Positions 30,024 to 37,370 of a stretch of DNA of 64,000 nt are shown in pieces. The position numbers and the translations under genes were made by a program. Within the stretch, counting starts at the first letter, position 1. Every line of letters begins with the position of its first letter. Under the pieces are notes generated by a model. That model had not been told where the DNA came from, ran no database searches, and saw nothing but the letters and a program-made list of their open reading frames with translations. Source of the DNA: Candidatus Methylomirabilota bacterium (GTDB lineage: Bacteria > Methylomirabilota > Methylomirabilia > Methylomirabilales > Methylomirabilaceae); the NCBI GenBank assembly GCA_016207095.1, contig JACQQF010000054.1, forward strand, positions 21,792-85,791, read 5' to 3'.

Positions 30024-30308
30024 GGCCCAGAATTTCCACCATTTCGGCTTCCGCCTATATACCGCCTCATAAACCGCGTCATGCATATCCTTCAGAAGTA
30101 GTGTTTCATCATCCCGAAGTTGGTGACTAAAGTCTTCTTGGACTTCGATTATCGCATCCAGAAAGAGCGCCCAACCATCGGTCAAACCAGTAATACAACG
30201 AAAGCCATCGTGAAGAATCTTGGCCGAAGCATCAGCACCTCGTGTCCTTAAACCCGAAATCAGATTGCGGGCTGCGCTAAATAATTCTTCGTTGGACGAA
30301 AATGTCAT
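30018..30308 (-). CDS. cassette protein of unknown function
   Basis: 96 aa from the ATG at 30308 (MTFSSNEELFSAARN). The frame is open further up, but that part is the translated attC of the next cassette. Helical, with DGFRCITGLTDGWALFLDAIIEVQEDF and a basic-aromatic tail RRKPKWWKFWAG. No known domain recognised. The tail could bind membrane or nucleic acid. Confidence 0.7.
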   Translation of the reverse strand: MTFSSNEELFSAARNLISGLRTRGADASAKILHDGFRCITGLTDGWALFLDAIIEVQEDFSHQLRDDETLLLKDMHDAVYEAVYRRKPKWWKFWAG

Positions 30309-30322
30309 TTGAAAGCACAGCC

Positions 30323-30376
30323 GGCTAACGAACAAGCTCAGCCGGCGCAGGCGGTCGGCTGCAGCGAGAGTTAGAT
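30323..30376 (-). other. attC site
   Basis: GGCTAAC (30323-30329) to GTTAGAT (30370-30376), with the inner pair GCTCAGCCGGCG / CGGTCGGCTGCAGC. 54 bp. Belongs to the mgtC cassette. Confidence 0.75.
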
Positions 30377-30458
30377 GACAGGCCGTCACAACATGATGAA
30401 AGCTTAGTGCGTCCTTTCGGTGAAAGCACGAGGAGGAACCCGGGCCGTGGAGAACTCA

Positions 30459-31148
30459 TCAATCGCCGGTTGGGGCAATCCGGAATTCAAGCAACGCCTC
30501 GGTTGCCTCAAGCGTCTCGGAAAGGCGTGACGCGCTAGACCGATCGATGGTACGGAGCACCATACTGTGATGGCGTACACGGCCCTCACCATCGAAGCGA
30601 TAGCTGAAATTGGCAATGCTGAATCCATGGCGCTCGATTAGTGCGCGCAGAGCGTCTTCTGTCATGCCAGCAGTGCGCGCAAATCGCACATCAAAGTGGT
30701 AATAGGCCTGAGTAGGCATTCGGGCCTCAATCCAACGGAACAGGGATAACACCCCAAGCGTGAGGATCACCGATACAGCGAGGGGAAAATAAAAGCCTAT
30801 TCCAGCCAGGATGCCGATAGCGGCCGTTATCCAGATCGACGCGGCCGTAGTGAGGCCTCGGACAGAAAGACCCTCCTTGATGATTACGCCGGCCCCGAGA
30901 AAACCTATGCCGGTCATGATGCCCTGAGCCATTCTTGTGGGATCGAGCCGGACCGAATCAGCGGCCGCCCGGACCCAATGGGCTTCGTATACAGTAACAA
31001 GCATCAGAAGGCTGGAAGCGGTGCAGACCAACGCGTGTGTTCGGAAGCCCGCAGGCCTTCCATGGAACGAACGTTCATACCCGATCACAGCCCCTGCCAG
31101 CAGCGCAGCCAGCAATCGCAGCACCATCTCTATGTCATCAGTGGTCAA
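30459..31148 (-). CDS. MgtC/SapB family membrane protein
   Basis: 229 aa. Four to five membrane segments occupy the first 140 residues. The family motifs are LLAALLAGAVIGYERSFHGRPAGFRTHALVC (about 11-41) and MAQGIMTGIGFLGAGVIIKEG (about 73-93). The C-terminal ACT-like cytoplasmic domain is about 150-229. MgtC proteins adjust to low Mg2+ and inhibit F-ATPase in intracellular pathogens; the environmental role is less clear. It lies between two attC sites, so it is a cassette gene, unusually large and membrane-bound. Confidence 0.9.
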   Translation of the reverse strand: MTTDDIEMVLRLLAALLAGAVIGYERSFHGRPAGFRTHALVCTASSLLMLVTVYEAHWVRAAADSVRLDPTRMAQGIMTGIGFLGAGVIIKEGLSVRGLTTAASIWITAAIGILAGIGFYFPLAVSVILTLGVLSLFRWIEARMPTQAYYHFDVRFARTAGMTEDALRALIERHGFSIANFSYRFDGEGRVRHHSMVLRTIDRSSASRLSETLEATEALLEFRIAPTGD

Positions 31149-31207
31149 ATTCGCGGTCTCCTCGAATCTACCTTACGCCCTGCGCTTCCCTTGTTCCTAA
31201 TCATGTC

Positions 31208-31313
31208 ATTTAACGTCCGTGCTCACCTGCGCCGAGCCGCAAAGCGGCGAGGGTACGCGGGCGAGGGCCGCAGGCCCGAAGCGAAGCGCGTCAGGTGCAG
31301 CACGTGGTTGGAC
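31208..31313 (-). other. attC site
   Basis: ATTTAAC (31208-31214) to GTTGGAC (31307-31313), 106 bp. The arms GTGCTCACCTGCGCC and GCGCGTCAGGTGCAGCAC are complementary, with a terminal palindromic loop region. Confidence 0.75.
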
Positions 31314-31359
31314 GGCCGTTACTTTGACATGTGGCGTGATCGGTCCAGTGATCTTGCAC

Positions 31360-32193
31360 CTAGTCCCTGCGCAGGAGATACAAGTCTTGATGGAGAGCCC
31401 CCTGTGTGCCCGCCGGAATCATGTCCTTGACAGTGTAGCCCTCACTCATGCGCTGACGCACATAGACTTCGGGGTGATAGGCACTGCACAGATTCATCCC
31501 ACTCGCTTCCTCATAACGGACGACCAAGTCCCCTGCCGTAAACGCCTCGCGCTCGGGTGTCGTGAGCCTGTCCCGGAAGCTTTCTCCATGCGTGGTGAAA
31601 AGAAAATAGCCACCCGATCGAATAATCCGCTTTAGTTCCTTTATCCACAACCCTTGAAGTGCCTCCGACATGTGGGTGAAAACAGAAATCGCGTATACAC
31701 AGTCAAACATCCCGTCCCTATAGGACAAAGGCGGGTATAAGGTATTGGTCGAGAACTGGGCGAAGGGCAAACTTTTGCGGCACCATTCGATGAGTCGCAC
31801 GTTGTAATCCACCCCATAGAGTTGCGGGCCTTGGATGGAACGCCAATGTCGCAGAACACGGCCACAGCCGCAGCCAAACTCGAGGACCGCCGTCAAGCTT
31901 TCAACCCTAACCCCATCCTTGTGCAGTGTCCCGAGTAGGATCTGAAACATCGACTTGCCGAAATGAAGAAACCAATCGACATCCGGCGAGCCAGCCACCA
32001 GGACCATCAAGTCGGAAGGCGGAAGCGGTAAACCCTCGGCCTGGGATCGACTCTTCGCACCAGAAGCGTTCGTGGCGAGCGCTTTTTCGTATGTCCGGTA
32101 GGCAATTTTGAGCAACCCCAACTTGCGCAAGGCTTCCAGAACAAAGTTCAACACGCCCAAGTTCTGCATGGTGGTAACGAGTCTACGCATCAT
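31360..32193 (-). CDS. class I SAM-dependent methyltransferase
   Basis: 277 aa. Motif I VLEFGCGCGRVLRHW (about 103-117), motif II GVDYN (126-130) and FDCVYAISVFTHMSE (about 163-177, post-II) define the fold; the rest has no closer match. Substrate unknown. GAGGAG lies 11 nt before the start. Cassette gene of array 1. Confidence 0.85.
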   Translation of the reverse strand: MMRRLVTTMQNLGVLNFVLEALRKLGLLKIAYRTYEKALATNASGAKSRSQAEGLPLPPSDLMVLVAGSPDVDWFLHFGKSMFQILLGTLHKDGVRVESLTAVLEFGCGCGRVLRHWRSIQGPQLYGVDYNVRLIEWCRKSLPFAQFSTNTLYPPLSYRDGMFDCVYAISVFTHMSEALQGLWIKELKRIIRSGGYFLFTTHGESFRDRLTTPEREAFTAGDLVVRYEEASGMNLCSAYHPEVYVRQRMSEGYTVKDMIPAGTQGALHQDLYLLRRD

Positions 32194-32232
32194 GTGTCGC
32201 GGCGACTCCTCTAACCTTTAACTTCACTGACT

Positions 32233-32337
32233 GTCCAACGTCGCGGCTAACCCACGGCCTGCGGAGCAGCGAAACATAGCGAGTTCGCGGTGGTACCCGA
32301 CCCGAAGCGGGCCGGCGGGTTTAGTCGCTTGTCAGAC
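32233..32337 (-). other. attC site, degenerate
   Basis: GTCCAAC (32233-32239) to GTCAGAC (32331-32337). The arms GCGGCTAACCC and GGGTTTAGTCGC pair. The right core has GTC where GTT is expected. Confidence 0.5.
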
Positions 32338-32346
32338 GGCGGCGGC

Positions 32347-32646
32347 TCAACCGGCCAACACGAAGACTTCGCGCTCCAGCCTCGAACCCAGTCGATCTCG
32401 CTCGACCTCTAGGTCGTATGGCGCCTGAAGGTTCGGCCAGAACCGGTCGGTGGTGCCGAAGTAGCGAGCGAGCCGCAACGCCGTGTCTGCCGTAATCGCG
32501 CGACTGCCGTGCGCGATCTCGTTGACCCGCCGCGGCGACGCGCTGATCTCCTTCGCCGGCCGGTATTGGGAGACCCCCGGCGGCTTCAAGAATTCCTCCT
32601 GGAGCGCTTCACCAGGATGAACGGGCGACAATTTTCTGGCGGCCAT
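32347..32646 (-). CDS. higA: HigA-type antitoxin
   Basis: 99 aa. VHPGEALQEEFLKPPGVSQYRPAKEISASPRRVNEIAHGSRAITADTALRLARYFGTTDRFWPNLQAPYDLEVERDRLG is the VapI/HigA helix-turn-helix family. AGGAGG precedes the ATG. It would bind its own promoter and neutralise HigB, an mRNA-cleaving toxin. The toxin gene upstream is only a stub (32661-32696), so this is an orphan antitoxin. Confidence 0.9.
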   Translation of the reverse strand: MAARKLSPVHPGEALQEEFLKPPGVSQYRPAKEISASPRRVNEIAHGSRAITADTALRLARYFGTTDRFWPNLQAPYDLEVERDRLGSRLEREVFVLAG

Positions 32647-32660
32647 GAACCCCTCCTGAC

Positions 32661-32696
32661 TCAGTGATAATCCACGATCTCAACGTCGTAGCCGTC
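32661..32696 (-). pseudogene. higB: HigB toxin, last about 12 codons only
   Basis: The reading frame DGYDVEIVDYH followed by TGA, 14 nt before higA, is the usual HigB C-terminus. Everything upstream has been replaced by a fragment of the PQQ dehydrogenase gene. The junction lies at a GTCGGCGTCGG-like stretch present in the dehydrogenase gene. Confidence 0.7.
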
Positions 32697-32815
32697 GGCG
32701 TCGGGGAGCGCGGCGCCTGGGCCTGGCCCTCCGCCCGCACCGGTGCGCCCGACACCAGGCAGGCCACGATCACGATCCTCACCGTCTCGCATGACATCTC
32801 CACCCCCTCCAAGGT
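32697..32815 (-). pseudogene. duplicated 5' end of the PQQ sugar dehydrogenase gene
   Basis: Encodes [18 protein letters not shown] then [17 protein letters not shown], matching the intact gene start at 29554 ([35 protein letters not shown]) except at four positions. Homology includes the 5' leader. It ends where the higB stub begins. A non-functional fragment created by duplication within 3.2 kb. Confidence 0.85.
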
Positions 32816-32849
32816 TCGTCCGGGACATCGCAGGTAGGTGGCATGACAC

Positions 32850-32934
32850 ATCGTATCTCAGTCAAGTGGGAAGGCAAAGACAAAGTCAGACCAAACCAGG
32901 GCGGGAAAGCGTGCGGTGGGACCCAGACTGCCGC
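32850..32934 (-). pseudogene. hicA: HicA toxin remnant
   Basis: Directly after hicB, one frame reads KRQSGSHRTLSRPG and the next WSDFVFAF, together the conserved HicA core (GSHRTL...W.DFVFAF). At least two frameshifts and the missing N-terminus show it is dead. The catalytic His of HicA is the one in GSH. Confidence 0.6.
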
Positions 32935-33096
32935 TTAATGGTCCAGCCGATTCGCAGCAGCGCGGAGGGCTAGAGCTTGGACCTTTGCTTTGGCGTCCTC
33001 CGGTGTCTGCCCATATGCGAGGACCCCAAGGAGGTCAACGACCTCTGCGATCCAGCGCCCATCCTCTTCTTGCTCAAGTTCAACCAAGAACGTCAT
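32935..33096 (-). CDS. hicB: HicB-family antitoxin, short
   Basis: 53 aa: MTFLVELEQEEDGRWIAEVV then DLLGVLAYGQTPEDAKAKVQ and ALALRAAANRLDH. The EEDGRWIAEV..LLGVLAYG pattern is the HicB RNase-H-like fold. Typical partners are about 70 aa, so the C-terminus may be trimmed. Reads leftwards into the broken hicA; no DNA-binding domain is present. It is too short to stand out as an ORF but its family match is clear. Confidence 0.8.
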   Translation of the reverse strand: MTFLVELEQEEDGRWIAEVVDLLGVLAYGQTPEDAKAKVQALALRAAANRLDH

Positions 33097-33161
33097 AGTT
33101 TCCTCGCCTGGTTGAGCTTCATTCTACGCTTTCCCGCGCCAGTTGCAAAGCCCCGATAGTT

Positions 33162-33264
33162 GCCTAACGCGCGCGCTCAGCGACGCGCCGCGTGGCGCGA
33201 CACGTGCGTTCTCTCAGCACGGGGCGTGACATGCGAGTGTGCCCGCTGCAGCGCGTGGTTGGGG
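33162..33264 (-). other. attC site
   Basis: GCCTAAC (33162-33168) to GTTGGGG (33258-33264), 103 bp, with the palindromic interior GCGCTCAGCGACGCGCCGCG. Belongs to the Doc cassette. Confidence 0.7.
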
Positions 33265-33285
33265 TTCAAGGCAAAACAGCAGTGC

Positions 33286-33666
33286 CTACACCACCATGTG
33301 TTCTTGAACCCACCTCAGGAATTGCTCCCTACTGCACTTCCCCGACGCCACCTCAATGACAACCCGTTCGGACTCATCAATACTGGCCCGCAGTTCATGC
33401 CCATTGAGGACGAGAAACGTCTCCATGGCTGCGTGGCCAACACGCTTGTTTCCGTCAATGAAGGGATGGTTCTGGATGATCGAGAAGCCGAGTGCCACTG
33501 CTTTCTCCGCCAACGTGGCGTAGAGATCACGACCTTCAAAGGTCATCCGTGGCTGAGCGACGACCGACTCAAGTGCCCCAAGATCTCGAACCGCAGCGGA
33601 GCCACCCGTCCGCTCAACGATCAGGCGATGGAGCGCCAATAGCTCGGCCAGCGTGAGGTAGCGCAC
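33286..33666 (-). CDS. doc: Doc-type toxin (Fic/Doc family)
   Basis: 126 aa from a GTG start. The Fic/Doc active-site motif HPFIDGNKRVGHAA (about 67-80) is intact, with DLYATLAEKAVALGFSIIQNHPF leading to it. Doc phosphorylates EF-Tu and halts translation. The GTG shares its G with the upstream antitoxin TAG, so the two are coupled. Confidence 0.92.
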   Translation of the reverse strand: MRYLTLAELLALHRLIVERTGGSAAVRDLGALESVVAQPRMTFEGRDLYATLAEKAVALGFSIIQNHPFIDGNKRVGHAAMETFLVLNGHELRASIDESERVVIEVASGKCSREQFLRWVQEHMVV

Positions 33667-33860
33667 TAGCTGAGCCGCCGGTAAAGCTCCCGATTCTTCT
33701 CTAGGACTCGCTTGGCAGCCTGCCGGAAGTCACCCTCGGGCCCAGCCAGCAGGTCCCGCACGGCGGCTCCGACCAGCTCTTCGACGGCTACGTTGAGGCG
33801 CCTGGCCTCCTCTGAGAGCCGCCTCTGCTGCTCATCGGTCATCTCAACAGAGAGTTTCAT
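33666..33860 (-). CDS. antitoxin of the Doc toxin (ribbon-helix-helix-like)
   Basis: 64 aa: MKLSVEMTDEQQRRLSEEAR..., then VEELVGAAVRDLL and the tail AKRVLEKNRELYRRLS. A similar protein with the tail RVLRKNEELYRRLA is encoded at 49218-49412. Such short regulators partner Doc in place of Phd. AGGAGGAAGC precedes the ATG. Confidence 0.8.
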   Translation of the reverse strand: MKLSVEMTDEQQRRLSEEARRLNVAVEELVGAAVRDLLAGPEGDFRQAAKRVLEKNRELYRRLS

Positions 33861-33920
33861 GCTTCCTCCTTTCTGGTAATTCTACGCCAATCCAGAATTC
33901 CGAAGGCTGACCCACCGTAG

Positions 33921-33983
33921 GCCCAACGGCATGCCGCTGAGCGGCTGTGCGTCAGCACAGTCCGTTCCTGCGGCGTGTTAGAC
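33921..33983 (-). other. attC site
   Basis: GCCCAAC (33921-33927) to GTTAGAC (33977-33983), 63 bp, with the inner CTGTGCGTCAGCACAG palindrome. The stop of the DUF5615 gene overlaps its right core. Confidence 0.8.
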
Positions 33984-34328
33984 CGCCCTCTCAGGCAGCG
34001 TGAGAACGAGGAGAGAAGTCTCCGCGTCAGCCTCAAAGGCCTGCATCGCTGCTTGCTGGCTTCGCAGGAAGCGAAGGATGGCGTCCGACCCGGCATTGCC
34101 TACCGATAACCAGATGACCTTCGGGGGAGCGCCGTGGACGAAGCTGAGTTGGCGAAAGTCGTTGTCTTTGGAGACGATCGCATAGGCTTGCTGCCGAGCC
34201 CGTTCCCAGATCATCGCGTCCGTCGCAGCCCGCAGGCCAAGGGAGCGAACATGGGCGCTACCCGGATACTCGGATTCGAGAGCTTGGACGAGCCTGGGGC
34301 TCAGATTCTCGTCGAAAAGCAGCTTCAC
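33978..34328 (-). CDS. DUF5615 PIN-like toxin
   Basis: 116 aa starting MKLLFDENLSPRLV; the early Asp, SKDNDF (about 53-58) and the acidic spacing are those of DUF5615/PIN-like nucleases. Paired with the DUF433 protein, whose stop it overlaps by 4 nt. By family this is the presumed RNase toxin of the pair. Confidence 0.85.
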   Translation of the reverse strand: MKLLFDENLSPRLVQALESEYPGSAHVRSLGLRAATDAMIWERARQQAYAIVSKDNDFRQLSFVHGAPPKVIWLSVGNAGSDAILRFLRSQQAAMQAFEADAETSLLVLTLPERAV

Positions 34329-34558
34329 GCCACCGAGGAACCCGTGAGCCGGCGCTCGCGGGCGGCAGCGAATGCCAAGCAGGCGCGGATGTCTTCCGCC
34401 GTGAGGTCAGGAAAGTCGCCCAGGATCTGGGCTTCGGTCATGCCGCCGGCGAGGTATTCGAGGACGTCGTAGACGGTAATGCGGGTTCCCTTAATGCAGG
34501 GCTTTCCGCTCCGAACTCCGGGAGTGACGGTAATGCGATCTTGCCAGGTCATAGACAT
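34325..34558 (-). CDS. DUF433 antitoxin
   Basis: 77 aa from the ATG at 34558, preceded by AAGGAGGG. The DUF433 signature is present: GVRSGKPCIKGTRITVYDVLEYLAGGMTEAQILGDFPDLTAEDIRACLAFAA. Members are winged-helix antitoxins of DUF5615 toxins. An upstream frame-open start adds ten residues without a Shine-Dalgarno. Confidence 0.9.
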   Translation of the reverse strand: MSMTWQDRITVTPGVRSGKPCIKGTRITVYDVLEYLAGGMTEAQILGDFPDLTAEDIRACLAFAAARERRLTGSSVA

Positions 34559-34611
34559 AAGTGTAACCCTCCTTGGCGGACGATACAAGCACTCATTATC
34601 CCACGAGTGCG

Positions 34612-34673
34612 GGCTAACGCAAAGCTAACCGGCGCGCGCCATTTGCGCATCCGTGTTCAGCGCCGGGTTAGGT
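34612..34673 (-). other. attC site
   Basis: GGCTAAC (34612-34618) to GTTAGGT (34667-34673). The arms GCTAACCGGCGC (from 34624) and GCGCCGGGTTAG pair perfectly. Confidence 0.75.
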
Positions 34674-34678
34674 GACAC

Positions 34679-35365
34679 TCAGTTCGGCGCATCTGTTTTG
34701 CCCTGATTGCATGACCAACAGAGCGTTTGAAGATTCTTCGGATCGTTGGTACCGCCTTCGGCGACCGGAATGATGTGGTCAACCTCCAGTGTTACTTCGG
34801 AGTTCTTCTTTGGGCTGGCACCACACTTCACGCACTGCTCGCGATCTCGCTTTAGGATGGCGTACCGAAGCTTCTGAGAAATTGGTGGACGGGCTGGTCG
34901 CTCGCGCTCGACTCTCCGAAGGAGATCGGCCTCAGTGAGTTCACCGTTCTGGACCTCAACAATTCGTTTCGCCAAAGGTCCGACGCCGCCAAAGAAAGCC
35001 CCATACGTCTTGACGCGAAAGGGATACTTCTTGCGTTCAAGAAAGGCCTCAAGTTGCCTGAGTGATGGGACAGAGTGTTGCTCTTTCCAGCACGCCCGAA
35101 ACGCCTCGACCATCGCTGCGGGATCAACTTTCTGTCCGCGTACGGCCCGGAATCCTGCCTCGTGAAGCGCCTTTGCCCAACTCCCAAACTGCCGCCGGAT
35201 GGTGTCAGATGTGACCAGGCGTTTCTTCCAGCCGTCGTACTCACGCATGCCGAAGGTTTCGCACTGGTGTAGCCGACCGTACTCCCTCAACGACGCGACG
35301 ATCTCCGCTCTCGACGCATGGGTTTTGACGCGATCGATTTCAAAGCGAAACGGTGCGTCGGTCAT
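34679..35365 (-). CDS. HNH endonuclease with homing-endonuclease-associated repeats
   Basis: 228 aa. Two HEAR-like repeats (RQFGSWAKALHEAGF, about 58-72, and a second about 85-135) are followed by an HNH domain with C-x2-C zinc pairs CVKC (about 177-180) and CWSC, and the catalytic EVDHIIPVAEGGTNDPKNLQTLC. Probably a DNA-binding nuclease; defence or mobility is possible. The attC core GTTAGGTGA just before the ATG could supply its Shine-Dalgarno. Confidence 0.88.
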   Translation of the reverse strand: MTDAPFRFEIDRVKTHASRAEIVASLREYGRLHQCETFGMREYDGWKKRLVTSDTIRRQFGSWAKALHEAGFRAVRGQKVDPAAMVEAFRACWKEQHSVPSLRQLEAFLERKKYPFRVKTYGAFFGGVGPLAKRIVEVQNGELTEADLLRRVERERPARPPISQKLRYAILKRDREQCVKCGASPKKNSEVTLEVDHIIPVAEGGTNDPKNLQTLCWSCNQGKTDAPN

Positions 35366-35370
35366 GTTTC

Positions 35371-35450
35371 ACCTAACGCTCCCAGTAACTGGCGCGCTGT
35401 GTCGGCAGCGCGCCGTCGGCACAGCGTCCGCGTTAACTGGGCGGTTAGAG
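35371..35450 (-). other. attC site
   Basis: ACCTAAC (35371-35377) to GTTAGAG (35444-35450), 80 bp. CCCAGTAACTGGCGCGCTGT pairs with ACAGCGTCCGCGTTAACTGGG. Confidence 0.8.
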
Positions 35451-35451
35451 G

Positions 35452-36099
35452 TCACGTTCTTTGGCAACCCCAATCCGTGTCCGGCGGGAACACTGTCCTC
35501 ATGTCTTTGGCACCTCCGTCCGCGTCGGTGACCATACGCTGAACGTTTGTTTGTTCGCGGGGGAAGCCATCGAATATCAAACTGAGAATCTGGGGTGCCG
35601 TAACGAAGAGTTGATTGCACCATCCGGTTTCGGAAACTACGCCGTCCCAAAGTTTCTCGCCGGTGGTCGCTCGGGAGATGCGAACAGCGATGGTCTTGGT
35701 GTACAGGCGGGTCGAGCCGGCCACCGTTGTGGCTGTTGAGTACGACGGGCTGAAGCTGACAGTGTTTCCCCAAACGTAAGCGGTCTGTGGGGCTCGATTG
35801 ATTATGGTATACGCCGAGGACACCGATCCAGCAGGAACCGTGTCATAGGTGAATGACACAAGGAAGTCCGGCGACGCTTCCGTGAAGCGGTAACCAAGCT
35901 TTTCAAGCTTGTACCGCAGCATTCGCTCGATCTTGTTTCCTACAACGAGATTGCCGTTGACGAGCCGAACTGCAAAAGTGCCGGTTCGTGGCAACTCCGC
36001 GTAGAGGTTTGTGTTGGACACCCCCTTGATCATCGCTGCGCACCCGGTCAAAGCAGCAACAAATCCCAACAGGACAACGGTTCGCCAATCTCTGAGCAT
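35452..36099 (-). CDS. DUF4136-type lipoprotein
   Basis: 215 aa from the ATG at 36099; upstream open frame is attC. Lipobox VAALTGCAAM (Cys about residue 20). AVRLVNGNLVVGNKIERMLRYKLEKLGYRFTEASPDFLVSFTYD is a typical DUF4136 core. An outer-membrane lipoprotein of unknown role; carrying a signal peptide is common for integron cassettes. Confidence 0.8.
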   Translation of the reverse strand: MLRDWRTVVLLGFVAALTGCAAMIKGVSNTNLYAELPRTGTFAVRLVNGNLVVGNKIERMLRYKLEKLGYRFTEASPDFLVSFTYDTVPAGSVSSAYTIINRAPQTAYVWGNTVSFSPSYSTATTVAGSTRLYTKTIAVRISRATTGEKLWDGVVSETGWCNQLFVTAPQILSLIFDGFPREQTNVQRMVTDADGGAKDMRTVFPPDTDWGCQRT

Positions 36100-36108
36100 T
36101 GTTGTGAC

Positions 36109-36215
36109 CTCTAACGGATGGCGGCTCAGCGGCCGTCGGGTCGGACGGTAGCAGGGGCTTGCCACCAGCGGTCAACAGGACCGTGGCCGCGGACCGCCGC
36201 AGCCGCGAGTTAGAC
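36109..36215 (-). other. attC site
   Basis: CTCTAAC (36109-36115) to GTTAGAC (36209-36215), 107 bp, with arms GGCGGCTCAGCGGCC and GGCCGCGGACCGCCGC. The TAA stop of the cassette gene lies in the right core. Confidence 0.8.
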
Positions 36216-36701
36216 ACCCTCGGCGAGCTTAGCGGTCAGATCCCTCGCTCCCTTGGCGTCCCACAGGTCGCGGATCATCAGGACGCTTCCATTAACGTGG
36301 CGACGAAAGCGTGCAAGGCGCCGCACAGTGGCGTATGGTAGCTGGACGGCCCTGCGAACAGTGTAGTCCTCGTTGAAGATGACCGCGATGAGGAAGTCGA
36401 AGTGCCGCTTCTCTATCGCTCGGATGGCGCTGAGCATCGTCGCCTTGCTCGACGGTGTTTCCCGCCTGGCCTTGATCTCGAAGCGCCGCCCCCGACCGTC
36501 GACCGCATCAAAACCTGCGGTGGAGTTCTCCGCGAGACGCAGGCGGAGTCTCTTGGCGACGAGCCCTTCGGCATAGTCCGCGACAGGGTTGTTCCCGCTC
36601 CGGCTGATCCCGCGACGACGCAACTCTGCCGAAACAGCACCGTGGAGCTTGAGAAGGTTGCGCGCCGAGAGGCGAGGCAGATCAGTCAACGCGGGAGCCA
36701 T
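36210..36701 (-). CDS. cassette protein, possible PD-(D/E)XK nuclease-like fold
   Basis: 163 aa. A helical N-terminus (ARNLLKLHGAVSAELRRRG) leads to NPVADYAEGLVAKRL, then GFDAVDGRGRRFEIKARR (about 63-80). D....EIKAR, a strand with an acidic residue followed by E-x-K, is the core of PD-(D/E)XK nucleases and resembles DUF6998-like proteins. Activity is inference. It may be a stand-alone defence nuclease. Confidence 0.7.
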   Translation of the reverse strand: MAPALTDLPRLSARNLLKLHGAVSAELRRRGISRSGNNPVADYAEGLVAKRLRLRLAENSTAGFDAVDGRGRRFEIKARRETPSSKATMLSAIRAIEKRHFDFLIAVIFNEDYTVRRAVQLPYATVRRLARFRRHVNGSVLMIRDLWDAKGARDLTAKLAEGV

Positions 36702-36705
36702 GTGC

Positions 36706-36778
36706 GTCTAACGCTCGCAGTCAGCGGCCGCGGGGCGAGCAGCGCGAGCCCCCGGTCCGCTGCAGTGCGATGTTGGAC
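36706..36778 (-). other. attC site
   Basis: GTCTAAC (36706-36712) to GTTGGAC (36772-36778), 73 bp. The arms GCAGTCAGCGGCCG and CGGTCCGCTGCAGTGC pair. Confidence 0.8.
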
Positions 36779-36804
36779 GGCAAGCGCATCCGGGTCACCT
36801 GAAT

Positions 36805-37326
36805 CTACGGCACCACGACGATCGACGTTTTGCTTCCTCGACAGATCTTCTCGGCGACTGTTCGCAGATGTTCCCGGTCTTTGGCCCCCACGGTTCCGCA
36901 GTGGATTATCAGCACGGTTCGATCACGATGCGCCAACGCAAGCATCGCCTGGCCTATCCCTTGCGTTAGCTTGGCGGCATGTCCAATATTGCCGAGGCAT
37001 TTCACTTCGATACCGATTGATCCTTGAGCGGGATGTTTGACGACGATGTCCAGGCGGCTGTTGCTGCCCAGCACGTTCACGTCGGGACCGCGATCTTCGC
37101 AACAGAAGGCCTTCCAGGCCGCATCTGAACGTCCGTTGCGTTCCTTCGTGTGAGAGGTCAGGCAAAAGGCGGCTGTGTCCTGCACGACCTCGGACATAAG
37201 CTTGACCAATCGGTCCCATACGGCGGCCTCAAAAGCAGATTCGCTTTCGTACGTCTTAGAGTAGCCCGATTCGGCAAGCCGCTTCACGAGAGCGACATTC
37301 AAATCTTCAATAGTCGCATAGGGCAT
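36805..37326 (-). CDS. cassette protein, possible nuclease-like
   Basis: 173 aa, first gene of array 1. A helical N-terminus (EDLNVALVKRLAESGYSKTY) precedes NSRLDIVVKHPAQGSIGIEVKCLG (about 89-112), again D then E-V-K as in PD-(D/E)XK proteins, and VLIIHCG. The next gene has a similar core, so two nuclease-like cassettes lie side by side. No firm family. Confidence 0.65.
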   Translation of the reverse strand: MPYATIEDLNVALVKRLAESGYSKTYESESAFEAAVWDRLVKLMSEVVQDTAAFCLTSHTKERNGRSDAAWKAFCCEDRGPDVNVLGSNSRLDIVVKHPAQGSIGIEVKCLGNIGHAAKLTQGIGQAMLALAHRDRTVLIIHCGTVGAKDREHLRTVAEKICRGSKTSIVVVP

Positions 37327-37349
37327 GAGCGTAGATTCCGTTCCTTGCC

Positions 37350-37370
37350 GTCTAACTATTAAGTGAGCGG
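37350..37370 (-). other. attI site of integron 1
   Basis: Core GTCTAAC (37350-37356, GTTAGAC on the cassette strand), the recombination point for the first cassette. The stretch AACTATTAAGT (37354-37364) recurs with one change at the attI of integron 3 (53337-53347). Confidence 0.65.
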
